Of a DNA stretch of 64,000 nucleotides, positions 25,566 through 38,700 are shown in pieces (the stretch's first letter is position 1; every line of letters begins with the position of its first letter). A program made the position numbers and the translations under genes. The stretch lies in NCBI GenBank assembly GCA_026545765.1, contig CM048841.1, positions 85,976,636-86,040,635 on the forward strand. The letters run 5' to 3'. Under the pieces are notes generated by a model. That model was not told where the DNA came from. It ran no database searches and worked only from the letters and a program-made list of their open reading frames with translations. The stretch comes from Plantago major. Lineage: Eukaryota > Streptophyta > Magnoliopsida > Lamiales > Plantaginaceae.

Positions 25566-26063
25566 ATGTTACGTGCAATTCTTAATAGAGTAACCGTCGT
25601 AAGACCAACTGGGATTGTGAATTCTTGGTTAAATTCAGTTAGAGATTTGGATATTCAAAAGAAGCAGAGGACTCTCACCTTCATTCAGCAAACGGCTGCC
25701 TATCATAAACACTTTTGCTTGGATATTTATATATCAAAGGGTTCTGTACGTGCCAGCATCATTTCACCGTGCCACTTGTAACGTTGTTGTGGTGGCCCGT
25801 TCTATTTCAAAAGACATGAAATTCGATTTTGAGTTCAACTAAGAATAGAGATGCTTGTGCTGCCGTTGGAGAAGTGTTGGCTCAGAGGACGTTGGCTGAT
25901 GGTATTCATAATGTGGTATATACTTCAAGAAAAGGGGAGAAACTGGGGGGAAAGCTTCAAATTGTGCTACACTCTATTAAAAAATGGAGGCATCAACGTT
26001 AAGGTTAAACTAAAGCAGAAGCAAGCGAGAAAAGCTAGAGAACATGTAATGGAACAACATTGA
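25566..26063 (+). pseudogene. uL18 (L18p/L5e) family ribosomal protein pseudogene
   Basis: The coding trace starts at ATG 25566 (RPTGIVNSWLNSVRDLDIQK), passes through HRATCNVVVVARSISKDMKF, DACAAVGEVLAQRTLADGIH and LGGKLQIVLHSI, and ends QARKAREHVMEQH then TGA at 26061-26063. This matches the plant nuclear-encoded uL18-family proteins, probably organellar ribosome components. The reading frame shifts by +1 three times: near 25755-25762, at the T-run 25826-25830 and at the A-run 25979-25984. Two of the three lie in homopolymers, so an assembly error is possible, but as written the gene is broken. No intron is seen. The gypsy LTR ends about 33 bp upstream, so any promoter has been displaced. Confidence 0.7.
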
Positions 26064-28650
26064 CATCGAATGCTACTACAACTGGTGCCATAATCAGTTA
26101 TTTTCTGTTCTCCAATTAAGGTATCAGTGTCTCTTGCAGTCTGATCCCTACTTGTAACAAGATACATTATAGTGGTTTATTCTGCAAGAGAGAGAGAGAG
26201 AGAGAGTTAATCTCTTGTTTCTATGTCATATTGAAGGAAACAAGGTTGGTAATGCTTCAAGAGGTTAAAATTAAAAAGTCTCTTGTCAAAATAATTATTT
26301 AAAATATATTTACATTATTCTGAGTTGTTTAAATCCTTTCTGGAATAAGCTCTTCAATGCTTTGAAACTAACTACTGTGGAATAACTTTGTCAGGGCATT
26401 GGCTTCTATAATTTCAAGTTACAAAGGTCCTCTTACTGCTCTGTATGGGAAAACTTGATTGTTCTGTATCCTATGCATGTTGGGGATTGGTGGAAAACTC
26501 TTTTACTAGTCACTAATTGATTTGATGCTGAGGTTGGTACTTATAATTCTTTTGGTTTTTGCATTTTATACCAGACAGAGCTTGCATTCTGGCTACACTG
26601 GACTTGCTAGTAATCGTGTTGATTCCCAATTTTCCTGCTAACTTAATCAACCCCGGGGGAGTGTAAATAAGAATAATGCAGATTCAGGACCAGGGGAGCT
26701 TTAAGTTCCAAAGTTGGAGTCAGAACTTCAGAGTCGCTTTTGAATCCTGTTTGCATTATGTCCTATTTTTCCAATTTATTCTTTCGAGAATTGATCTCTT
26801 TGGTTGAGCAAAACCTAGTCTATGGATGACATAATCTGGAACAAATTAATTTTATACCACTCTTCATAATAAGTCCCATAAGATTACTCATAGATTTTTC
26901 TGTTTCATGGTCTTGTATGCATGCATTACTAATGATTACTCGTAAGTTTGATCAGTCAATCTTTTATGGCTATGCGAAATCAGGTTTCAAAATCATTGCT
27001 ATCGGCGCCACAAAGGCTTAATTTATATTTGTTTTCGTTGGTGCTTTATTATCTAAGTTTTGTTAACTATGATATCTTTTTCCTCTTTATAATCTAACTT
27101 CTCTAACTATGTGGATCTGCTTATATATCCAAGGGTAATGGCTTTGAGATGACACATACTGATATACATTGTGACATTTGGCGGCTATTTCTCCCTTTGT
27201 CTGGCCACCACCTGGAGATTGTATTGGTACTACCGTGCTGCATCAAAAACTACTTTATGGACAAGGATATGACGATGTATTATCTGAGTTTGCTGTATTT
27301 TCATATTGTCATGCTGGTTCAAGGTTTATATATGTTCCTGTGTATCCTCTAAGAGGACTGTAGTTAGATTGCGTAGGATAAGGACATGAATAGATTTAAA
27401 AATGGCTGATTTTCATGCCATACCCCAGAAATTTAGTAAAGTAGAAATGTATATATGTGCTACGCTGTTAACTCTTTCTAGTTTGCCTGTGGCTAATTTT
27501 ATATGTAAAGTATTCTTGGCATGATAGACAATACTACATTAAATTTGTTTTGGGTTGGCATGAAACAGGTGAACTTCTCATCAGAGATGGCTTGCACAGT
27601 TTATAAAACAAATAAGAGCTGAGAGCAGGCGGAAGAAAAGCGTGGTTGGAGGGAACATGTGAAAGGTGCCATTTGTTGTGAAGTTTGTTTAGGTAACGAG
27701 TCGTGTACGGATTTCAAAATATAGTTCAACTATATCATGCTAAGAAGATTGGCTTGAGACATATTCCGAATCTCAAGCCACTAAAACCCCTAGGTTATTT
27801 CAGCTCCCACTATTTAGCTAATGACATACAGTCATACATTTCACTAATTTCTCTCCGTTTCTTGAACTTTCCAGGAGCTAACTCGGTACTGCCAATGTGG
27901 CGAAAGTTTCTAAAGGCATTAGGTGTGCTCTATCACTTTTCCTTGTTGGCTTCTTTATAACATTCCTTGTGCCTGTTAATGTGTTGTTACCTATGTCCGT
28001 AAAGTATGTTAAGCCCCATTCTAAATGTAGTATGTTTCTTTAAGCTTCATCAGAACACTAGTGATTTAGTTCTGCCTTCCCACTACGATATAGTACTTGT
28101 TTGCGAATAAGTGGTTTCTGTATCCAAGATTAACAGTCTGTAGGTGACTTGTTTTATGTCAAAAGAGGAAACTCCAGTCGAAACTCTGAGCTGCTCTTGT
28201 TTGGCATGAAAAACGTAAGAAAATACTGATGGAATAAGTTCCTTGTGTTGGTTATGGTTTTGAGTTGTCAGTTGAGTGTTAGAGGCATGATTAAATTCAT
28301 GCTCATGCCTTTCTTACCTGGTCTACTCGATGTTTCTCATGTATATAGCGTGATTAAGGTTGGATACTGCTTCATATTCATCCTTTTTACATGGCTTTAA
28401 AGTGTAGTAGCAGTCTTTTTGTTCATCCTACTATGGATTAGTAATTAAACTGATCTTTCTTCACACTTTGGATTAGTACTGCTTATAACAAACAATAATA
28501 GCTTATGAAACTGAAAATGATCTCCCGCCATGAAATGTAAATGTTCTGATTTCTGAACCTGACTTGGGGAGATTGGGTTATGATGGGAGTGGGCTAAAAC
28601 CCAAAGTGCGTTAGAAAGCCCATAAACTACCAACCAAAAACCGTTCTTGA
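26064..28650 (+). other. non-coding region downstream of the uL18 pseudogene
   Basis: The composition is gene-like (T-rich, with intron-like stretches), possibly former 3' leader or introns of the uL18 locus, but no reading frame can be joined. It contains a (GA)n run near 26189-26208. The open frames near 27149-27363 have no recognisable domain. Confidence 0.4.
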
Positions 28651-31600
28651 ACTGGATATAAGCCCAGACATTGCTAACTTAGTACTAACTTAGATTTGGA
28701 AAAATTCTAGCCAAAAATCAATTTTACAAATGAATCACCAAAAATACCTAGTAAAATCAAGCCAAACCAAACAAATGAATATGCTAAATATACAACGAGC
28801 GTTAGTTGTATAAAAATACAATGAATAAATACAGTAAAACTAGGTTACTTTTTTTTATAAAACTTTTCAACTGTTTACCGGTCTGCGTTGGACGTTGATT
28901 CCTGCATTTACATTCTCGTTTGTGGAAGGCAGAGCAAAAACTGATTTGGGGAAGCTTAGCTCGGACAAGGAAGTATGCAAAAATATTAATATTTGTCCGT
29001 CTTTTTAAATCTCTCGAGTTGAACAGTCAGCCAAGAGAATTCAATTGCTTTAAACTTATCTCTCCTATTTCTCCATAAATTTTAAGAAAAACAAATACAA
29101 CTAACGGATTACCGATCAAGCATAACAATTGCTGGAAAACTAGGGATTTTAATATAACACGATCAGTCCACAATATCTGGCGATCAAAATATAAGAGCTA
29201 ATCCATGACATGCAAAATCATTGTATAATCAATTGTTTACAATACATTTTGTTTTCCTAAATTTTCTTATCACGCCATAGCATCGACGTGCGTTGTTGCA
29301 TGTTTGTGGATTAGTGGCCACTTCACATGGCATAGTTAATGAGAAGTCAATGTGAACTTCTTTCAATATGTTTTCTTTCAAACTGATTGAGGAAAATGTA
29401 ATTTGTCAGTTCAAGTTAGGATCAATTTTGAATGATTTAAAAAAAATTATATTCTATTTTATGCAAAGAAAATGATTTCCGGTAAAACAATTCACGACTT
29501 TTTCCAAAAAGATACCAATTGTAACTTCGTGACCAAAATTGATTGTGTTTCACCAATTGTTACTGTGATCCCAACTTATTTGATGAATATGATATGGTTG
29601 TACTATAATAAGTCTATTTGGTAAATCTTAGTAAAGTGAATGATCATGTGACTGATTTACAAAGCTACTCTTGATAGCTTTTTAAACAATAAGTAACTCG
29701 CCAGTCGTCATTAAACAGTCACTACTCGCTAACCCATATCATCAATTATTTTTATCATCTACGACTATGAGTCAAATTATTAATCAAACAATTTTCTGAA
29801 AATGAAAGAGAAAAACAAGGCGGTGAGTAGTTAATAATGGAGGAATTTGTGCCTTAAGGGAATGTTGCTGCTTTTGCGTACATGGGATCCTATCGCGTAA
29901 GGCTTAACTTAGGGTTCACGCGTTGACAATTAATCATCAATTTGTTTGTGAACACTGTAGTATTTGTTTCGACGTGTTAGTTATATCACACATTTCACAC
30001 CACATCTTTAGCTGGTGATCAATATCTGTCATTAACTAATTAATACTAGTACTAACGACACCACTACATAACAGCATTTCACATTCTCTCCTGACACATT
30101 TTGCATTTTATGCTAAGATCCTAATTCATTATCTGTTCGTTAATTGTCGGTGTTAAATAACCCAATATATGCTATAGTCAATTTACTAGTATGTGTCCAA
30201 ATTTGCTCATCTTCCGGCGATAAAACATGGGTTTCGATAGATTACTTTCAAAGACTAACATACTATATATGTATGTATGCACAAAATACTACACCTGTTA
30301 TTATGCAATGCAAACCTCCCCTTAATTTATTTATGCCGTGCTTCCAAAGGAAGTCTGTCTCATACTATCCTTTTCATCTCTATATACGGTATTGGCATAT
30401 CTTTTAGGAGATTTACTCATTATAGCATGAGATGGCTAGCTGTTTACGTTTTTCTTTTAGACAGTGTTAGTTTTTACTTGAAGAGTAAATACTAAAGGAA
30501 TTACAAAGTGGATTATAGTTTTGTAAAAGTGATTAAACATAGTAAGCAATCTCTCGAGTGAAGGAAAAGAACATGTGGTAAATGCTACGAGATCGAGAAT
30601 AGTGGTCTTTTTACAGTCAATCGAAGTTGGACCATTTTTCAAAATTGCGTAAGAAATAGGACCGACGTGTTGAAAGGTGTACGAGTTCGTTTTGACCAGA
30701 CATGGGAAGAAGCTAAACATAATGGATCCCAACTCCAGTATGTTTTTTAACCAACCTATCTACCAGATATACATCTTGGCTTTACTGCTAAATTATCTTT
30801 ATTCAAAACTATAGTATTTTAATTTCTCGCTTTGATAGAAACATTACATCATGATAGTATTAATCAGGGCGGATCCTAGAAAAAACTTAACCAGGGCTTT
30901 ATTTTTTTTTTTTAGAACTAATATATCAATTAACAAAAAAATTGAATTTTTTTTTAACACACACATTCACTTTCATACAACAAAGTAATGCGTCGATTTT
31001 ACCAATTTATCTGACAGGAAGTAAATTTGTAATTGTCTACATAATTTAAATAAAAATAAGGCTTTTATACCAACCTTAAATGCTTGCTTTAGTTGTTCGT
31101 TATATCAGGCACATACTCTACTTTCTATTAAAACTCCGACAAACCTACAAAGTAATCATGCATATTTACATGCTCTACTTTCGTCCAATAGTGATTAACA
31201 CGACTGAACCGAACCATATAATCAAAATATAAAAAATCATACTGCAACTATACAAATTCACCAGAAAAAGCTAACCAACAACTGAACCGCACACAGACAA
31301 ATAAAAACAAACATGAAAGATTGAATCTTGAAAGCTCAAAGGCCATATTAGTACTAACTAAAAAACTATTGAATCTAATTTTATTATCATAAAACCAATC
31401 AAGAACAATTCAAAAGCAAAGCCCAAAATATTAGTACAACCTTAACTACAAAATCAATACACATTACACAATAAAGAAAATCTCAATCAAATGAAAAACA
31501 GATAATTGATAGTGACCTGAAACGAGAAAGGGGCAAATGGCAATGATAATTGATAGAGCAGATAACAACAGCCTGTTAGTGTGAAAAACAGGGAGGGGCA

Positions 31601-32810
31601 AAATTGATATTTCAAAAATAAATTTTGTTTTCTTTTTTCTTTTTTGATTTTTGTTTGTATGGACGTTATAACTCTCAACAGTTTACATATTGACTTCGAC
31701 AAATTATACACTAGACTGTCTGGCAAACAAATTACAATTTTATTAAAGTCGAGTTGTATAATAAGTGGTGTTTGGCATGCAACTAAATAAACATTATTAA
31801 GTCACTACTCTACTCATATAAAATTGAGTTACTAATCATTTGTGAAAGTTATGTTAAAGTCGTATGCTAAATAATCTATAAATTATTGGTTAAAATAGAT
31901 TTTAAAAGTTCAAATTGCACAAGGACCGTGAGATCTAATGATTGAGTATATGTTTTATGGTTTAACTGGACAATGGTATAAACGAGCTTAAAATTGAAGT
32001 CGAACTTAAGCTCAAGTGACTTATTACGAGCTCGAATTCAAACTTGGTAAAGGAATAAAATTATTAAAAATAGATGTAAAAAATTAAATTAACTAAAATA
32101 ACGAGTCGCTTAACTAGTCTCGGTTCGTTAGGTAAACGAGCACAAAAGCAGGCTCGAGTTCAAATCAATTTTCCTGTCAAACGAATCAAGTCCATACCTT
32201 AACAAAACCAGTACTAGTTAAGATTAGACTCGTATATAAACCTAGATGTTAGTATTTGACAGTTTAATCACTAACCCCTTTTATGCTTGGAATAAATAAA
32301 ATCTTGAGTGATGTAAAATCAAAATATACTTGTTTATTAAAACCCACATACTATTGGGAAAGAGAACTACATTACTTGAACATTTAAAAGAATATGAAAA
32401 ATTAGAGCAGACAATAGTATGAATAACTTGTAAGAACATGTTCTAAATTACCCAATCTAGGTTGCCTCAATTCAAAAATTATGCCATTCCCTTTATTCTT
32501 CCAATAAAAACCCTCATATGAGAACTGTGTCTTCCAAAAACAAAAGCATTTTCAACTGCAAAACAAACCAGGACCAAAATCCACATAAGCAAGACAGTAA
32601 TAATAGGCCCCACTTTTTTTCCAAGGCTGTTACACTGTACCATAAAAGTTGACAAGTCCCAAGTTCTAACATGTCTTTAAATTATTATTATTTAGAATCT
32701 TTCTTTAATATCTGCATTGCATGGGAATATATAGATTGTGACCATAGGTTATAAAAAATTAAAATATAGTTTTAATAGCCCCCTATTACAGGATCTCATT
32801 GGGATAATAA
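28651..32810. other. AT-rich intergenic DNA, no gene seen
   Basis: I searched both strands for long open frames, domain motifs, tRNA cloverleaf patterns and element termini and support none. Poly-A/T stretches occur near 30901-30955. Confidence 0.5.
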
Positions 32811-32813
32811 AAG

Positions 32814-32822
32814 TATATAAAG
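32814..32822 (+). promoter_or_regulatory. TATA box of the eight-pass membrane protein gene
   Basis: TATATAAAG lies about 610 bases before the ATG. A 5' leader of about 110 bases would end at the donor CCCCT|GTAAGT (32955/32956), followed by a leader intron whose acceptor is either TTTTAAGCAG at 33303 or AAGATTAG at 33368. The spacing fits a start near 32845. Confidence 0.55.
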
Positions 32823-33422
32823 TAGAAACTTGTTCCCAAAGCACAACATCCCTTTTTCTATTCTCTTTTATTTTATTTTTAAATTTATTTAAAATTTCAC
32901 TGCAAAGCTAACAAGCAAAGCATCAACACATAGTGCACTTGTGTTGGTTTCCCCTGTAAGTATTCTTCCAAGTCTTTTCTTTGCTTGCAATTAAGAACCT
33001 TATTTCTCCTGCCATTCTTTTTCCTATCTTTCATTTTCAATTCATTTATATTTCCCTGTTCTCATCTTTCTGTGTAAATGCTCACTGAAAGTTTGGAATC
33101 TCTTCTGCCTACTTTCGGAGGCGATTTCCGGTCGGTTTCTTGCTAAATATGTTCATACCACCTCAACATTTCTCCAACCTTGATGCACCTGTCTTCTGTT
33201 CTGTCCTATTTGAATTATTCCAATGCCTCATTTGGTTCTTCATTCACATGCTATAGACTTGTAATAGTCTACCTGATCATTCTTCTGATTCTGTTTTAAG
33301 CAGTTCTTTTGGTATTCAATTCATTCCATTGATTCATTCATACCTCATTGATCTTTCATCAAGATTAGTCCTTTATAGAGCGATAATTGTTAGGGACTGA
33401 GTCGAGAAGTCGAATCGATATC

Positions 33423-35095
33423 ATGAGTTTCTTGACATTCATAACAGGATCAACAAGATCATGGCAACCAGCCATGACAGTAGACACAACCACCTCATCA
33501 TACTGGCTGAACTGGAGGGTGCTACTCTGCTCCATTTGGATTATGATGTCTTTAGTCTTTGCTTCTGTTCTTATATCGAAGCACGAATGTAAGCGAAATT
33601 CGCAAGGGATCTCGGAAAGCCAACGAGAAGAAGAGTCTCCAGGTCTCCTTTATGAAGATGATGTTTGGAAGCCGTGTCTTAGAAGCATACATCCCGGTTG
33701 GCTCCTCACATTCCGAGTTTTCGCCTTTTGCGTGCTCGTGTTAATGCTAACGCTTAATGTCATTGTTGATGGAGGAAGCATTTTTTACTTCTATACTCAG
33801 TAAGTTTTAGACCTTTATGGTAATTGGTTGTCTGTTCATCATTTTGTCATATTCTTTCTCTAGTTCTAATTCTGTATTGGTTTCTATGTTTTTTGATGGT
33901 ATTGAACAGGTGGACATTTACTCTGATTACGATTTATTTCGGGGTGAGTAATCGCCTTCGTAACACGATTTAACTATGGATAGTTCATAGTTAGCTGGAC
34001 TAATATTTAGTTGAAATCCTGTTAACATTGGATTATGTTTTTGCAGCTAGGATCTTTGCTATCTATGCGCGGATGCTACAAATACAGCCATCCGAATGCC
34101 GGTTCTCAGCATTTTGACACCGAGCGTGGATCTGGTGGGAAAGGCATGGGGTTTAATCGTGAACCTGTTCGCCCAATTGCCGGATTCTGGGGCTATGTTT
34201 TTCAAATCATTTTCCAGGTACACTTGTAGCAATGTTAACAAAATTTTCTTTTTCTCATCCAATTTGACTGAGACAGGTTAACAAATTTCTGAACTTACTG
34301 TTGTTTATAGATGAATGCAGGAGCTGTGATGCTGACAGATACAGTTTTTTGGTTCATCATTGTTCCTTTTCTTGCCATCAGAGACTACAATTTAAATTTT
34401 GTAAGTATTCATTACATTAGTTTGCAGCATTACAACTGCTTCCTTGCATTTTCTCTTACGTTTAGCTGATCAAATTCGTGTATAAACTCTGCTGCAGTTG
34501 ATCGTAAACATGCACTCGATCAATGCTGTTTTTCTCCTAGGCGAAACTGCACTAAACTCATTGGTAAGCATAAGTAATGCTTTCTTTATCTGTAATTGTT
34601 CATCATGCTTCTAATATTCAGCTTCTAACTGTGTTATGGTGTCGATAACAGCGGTTTCCTTGGTTCCGGATTGGGTACTTTTTCCTTTGGACAGCTGTAT
34701 ATGTCATGTTCCAATGGGTTGTTCATGCTTGCACTCCTATCTGGTAAAAATCTTACCTTGCAGATCAATTTAGTGAAGAAAAATGCTATCTTGAGTGTTA
34801 ACTGGAACTACTCTTTTTTGGAACAGGTGGCCTTATCCCTTTCTTGATTTGTCATCTTCATTTTCTCCATTATGGTATGTACTTTGACCTAATTCACCAA
34901 ACACATTCAACACACTGCATTTCTCATTTTCGTCAACTCTAACGATTGCATATGACATCTTAATTGGGCAGGTACTCAACTGTCGGGTTGATGCACATTC
35001 CGTGTTATGGGATCTTCCTGCTGATAATGAAGGGAAAGCACTCTTTGATGTCAAAATGGTTTCCTCAGTCCTACAGGTTTGCTTCGCAAACGTAA
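33423..35095 (+). CDS. eight-exon multi-pass membrane protein (At1g10660/At5g62960-like)
   Basis: The predicted product has 333 residues from exons 33423-33799, 33910-33943, 34047-34217, 34311-34400, 34498-34563, 34652-34743, 34827-34874 and 34972-35095. All introns are GT-AG and the phases join exactly. The ATG at 33423 is the first in the frame. Hydrophobic segments: NWRVLLCSIWIMMSLVFASV (about 30-50), WLLTFRVFAFCVLVLMLTL (about 97-117), the stretch across exons 1-3 (WTFTLITIYFGLGSLLS), two in GFWGYVFQIIFQ...FWFIIVPFLAI, one in exon 5, then FFLWTAVYVMFQWVVHA and GLMHIPCYGIFLLIMK. This matches an uncharacterised plant membrane-protein family distantly related to Rolling stone-like proteins. 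Biochemical role unknown. The family call is from memory, with moderate certainty. Confidence 0.85.
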
Positions 35096-35774
35096 TGTGA
35101 AGTTCCGAGGCACTCTTCAAGGCTTATGGCGCGATAACAAAAATTGTACAGGGAAAATAAGAACAAATTCTGTCAACTGAGACTGGAAAATCAGACATAC
35201 AAATTATTTTGCAACATCTCCTGCAGTAGTCCAAATTGTCCATGAAAAGTTTCACAAACAAGCTTGATTTAAATATATTTTGAAGGATGTATAGCAGATG
35301 TTAGATTCTGTAGTGTTTATCATTAGTTTGAGGCCATACTTGTACCTAATTATAGATATCAAAAGGGATGCAATATACAGTCAATTATTTTTAAAAGAAA
35401 ACTAGTCAAGAGTTTGAATTCATTACAAGATCATGTCACATGCTCACATACCCTTTTCGGCATCACCAAGTTAACAGCAATAGAATTATATACAAATTAC
35501 TAAAAGAGGTAACCTTTTAAACCTTCAAAACTTGACAGAGTTGTTTACATGGAGTGGAAGATACAGTATGAATCCGGCCAAGTTTAACACTAGTATGTTA
35601 CAAAGAATACACTCTGGTACAGATATATTGAAACTTCACAGTGGCAGATTACAAAGTACACACCAATGTACAAGAGTAAAGAATGTGTAGTGAAACTGGA
35701 GTGCTGTTTACAACAGCCGGTTCCACAGCAATGACACCTCCCGTTTCTGAAGTCGGGCACATGAAATAATAATT
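35096..35774. other. shared 3' region of two convergent genes
   Basis: The 680 bp between the two stop codons presumably holds both 3' untranslated regions. A third gene is not supported. Confidence 0.5.
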
Positions 35775-38700
35775 TCAGAGGGCGTTATTGGGTAATGAAC
35801 CCATTACAATATCCGTATCATGTCTGGAATCCTGTCTTCTGAGGATTTGAGTCCTTCGCGGTATCACCATGGAAAACAACCCAGTGAGCAGTCCAGTGCT
35901 GGGTTCTGTTCCTCCTGGTATGGTCAGAGTGCTAACAATACCATGGTTTCCCCCATTGGCGCTTTGATTCACCGTCTCTTGCTTGAACCGAGCGCCACAA
36001 GGACAAGAAGCTATTTTCTTAAAGCAATTCTTGTGGTAAGCCAATTCACAAGATTTGCACTTTTTCACCTCCCCTTCCTGTTTGATTCAAATTTTATCAG
36101 TCAAGACTCAAAATCGTATCAATGAATGATCAAGTAATATATTTTTCAAGGAATATTCACGTGACATCATTAAACAAGCTATACCAATGAGTGAGATACA
36201 TGAACAGAAACCATTTTTGATTTGGCACACACATTTCATCTATTTATCCACACGACAAAACCTTGTGTTAGACGGTCTAATAGTGAGATGCATGTATTTC
36301 TCTTCTTGCATAAGAATATAATCAGATGAACTTTCTTTTTTGGTTACGAGTCTTACAACTCAGAATATGGATCACATGATTCATTCTCTCTTTTCGGTCT
36401 ATCCATAAAATACTCATTCATTCTCTCTTTTCGGTCTATCATATAAAATACTCATTCATTCTCTCTTTTTGGTCTATCCATAAAATACTCACGCTCCCTG
36501 TCTACTCTTCCCAGTCAGATTTAATAATTAATTTATTATTATACTAATAATCAAGCTCTAAAAAACCTAATCCAAGTTAAATCTCAATTAATAAAAAAAC
36601 AAAAAGAACTCTAAAGCAATTAACTTGCATGTTATTTATCAAATACCCCGAAAAAATGAATTCAGGTAGCTGGCTCCGTGGAATTTGATTAAAATTTACA
36701 GCATCTCTAATTTGCTTCTACAGGGTCGCATGACATTGGAAAGGCGTAAGATGGAGGTATCACTTGCCTGGAAAGGAAAGATCATTGAGAGTGTATTGTC
36801 ACAGGCTTGACGAGCACTGCAAGGAATACCAACATCATAGCATACGAGGCAATGCTCAGTTATATGTTCCAGAATCTTCCGCGATACGGTTTCCACCATT
36901 ACTGGCAATGCTGCAATGAGATAACATAAGCATTATTACAGGTATACACTGAAATCATTTTGCACACAAGAGAAAGAACTGAATAATGTGAAAGTACACA
37001 GAGAAATAAACAAAGCGAAAGTGCAATACAGTGAAGAGCAGAGAATATGATACAGGACTCAGCCGTGCTAATTATGCCATATCAAGCAAATCCAGAACAC
37101 AAACCGGGATAAAATGAAAGGGAGAGAAACTTATCAAGAAAAGCCGATGAAGATGAAATTCAGTTAAAGCAGATATGAAAAATAAAAGCAGCAAGTCACA
37201 TTTTTTAAATTCTAGCAGTTCTACAAAGATGTAAAATCCAAAGCAGGCAAAAATGATATCATCGGCGGCAACCGAGCTGCTTAAGTGATCATGTTGTCAA
37301 GACAAGATTTTCTTTAAAAGAGACAATAAGGACAGACTAGTCTCCTGTGCTTGTAGTGCAGGTCTAACTCACCTGAGAATACCCCTTTAGAGAGATCAAT
37401 CAGGTCTCTTAAAGCGAAAAAATCATTGCTCTCAAGAAGGTATCTCCGAGACCCAAGACCTTTATAGATAGATCCCCGATATGAGCATCGTACATATGGT
37501 AACATTGTTTTTATTCTGCTTCTCATATTTGCAACTTGCTGTAATGTTGGAACCTTTGAGAATAGAAAAGGGTTGACAGCGCTGACACAGAGCATCGGCT
37601 GGAGGAAAACAAACAGTGTTAGAACTAAACTCTACCAATTTTCCATGCACTGAATGATTTAGATTAGGAAGAATGCGAAGATGAAAAAATTTAAGGTACT
37701 AACTGTCTGGATTGGTCAAGCAATTAACATTAAGGAGTACGTGCCCTTTTTTTCTCACACATTGAATAATTATTAATTAGACAAGCTTTATCAAACCTTG
37801 GTGGGGCTTAACTTAATTCATGTCACTCTGCAATTAACATGCATGCGGATGAATTTCAACCAGATGTCTATGCTCTGATTAGACACAATTTTCTGTGGGA
37901 TAAAGTTTGATTTACCTGGTCATGAATAGAATCCAAGTATGACTTAGCCAACTGACACACAGGGTATCGGGTAAAATCCCAATGGTGGAGAACTTTGGCT
38001 GGCAAGATGGCAGTATCATTATTATGACATGAAGAGCAGAATAATTGGCCACTATATTCACAAATCCGCGGTTTACCCCATCCTAGCGCCTGTACAAATC
38101 CCTGCACAGTTGTCATTCCATCATCAAAATCCTTGTGGCAACCTGCACACCTATAATGCTGTGCGTCTAGAATCTGTTTCATTGATTTGGAAGGGCGTAT
38201 CTGAACAACAAGTGAAATCGTTTTCCCAAAACTGGAAAAATCTTCCTTCCGTGAGCCCTTTTGAAATGGTGATTCAGGCGAGTCAGGAACCTCTTCTGAT
38301 GGAGAAAGGAAATGAACAAGAGCATTGATGGAGTTGAAAGAAAATTCAGAGCGAAGAAGAGATTGTAAACACTCTTGAATAAGAACACTCCTATCAGCAA
38401 TGACATCTGGAGAAGCATTACCAAAAAGCTTTCTGGATTCTTTGTCTACAAAGGACCAAGGTGAAGGTAGAGTCAAGCCACGGTCGGTGAAGAGTTTCTT
38501 TAATCTATGATAGAGATTACAAAACTCGCGATACCTTCTTTCTACCTCCCACTGATTTTCCCCACTCCATACTCTAATTTTATAGACTGTGTATTTTCTT
38601 ACTCCAACCAGCCGTTCACTGAATGAGACATCACCTTCCTTTTGCCTTGAGCCTACCACGTCAATTCCATCAATTCTAAGAGGTTGCTGATCCATGCCAG

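Noticed and set aside
27149-27363. Open frames with WPPPGDCIG and HQKLLYGQGYDD
   Set aside because: They look protein-like for about 60 residues but have no start context, splice partners or known domain; kept only as part of the non-coding region note.
30457-30732. 91-residue minus-strand open frame
   Set aside because: AT-rich intergenic context, no domain, no codon pattern unlike random sequence.
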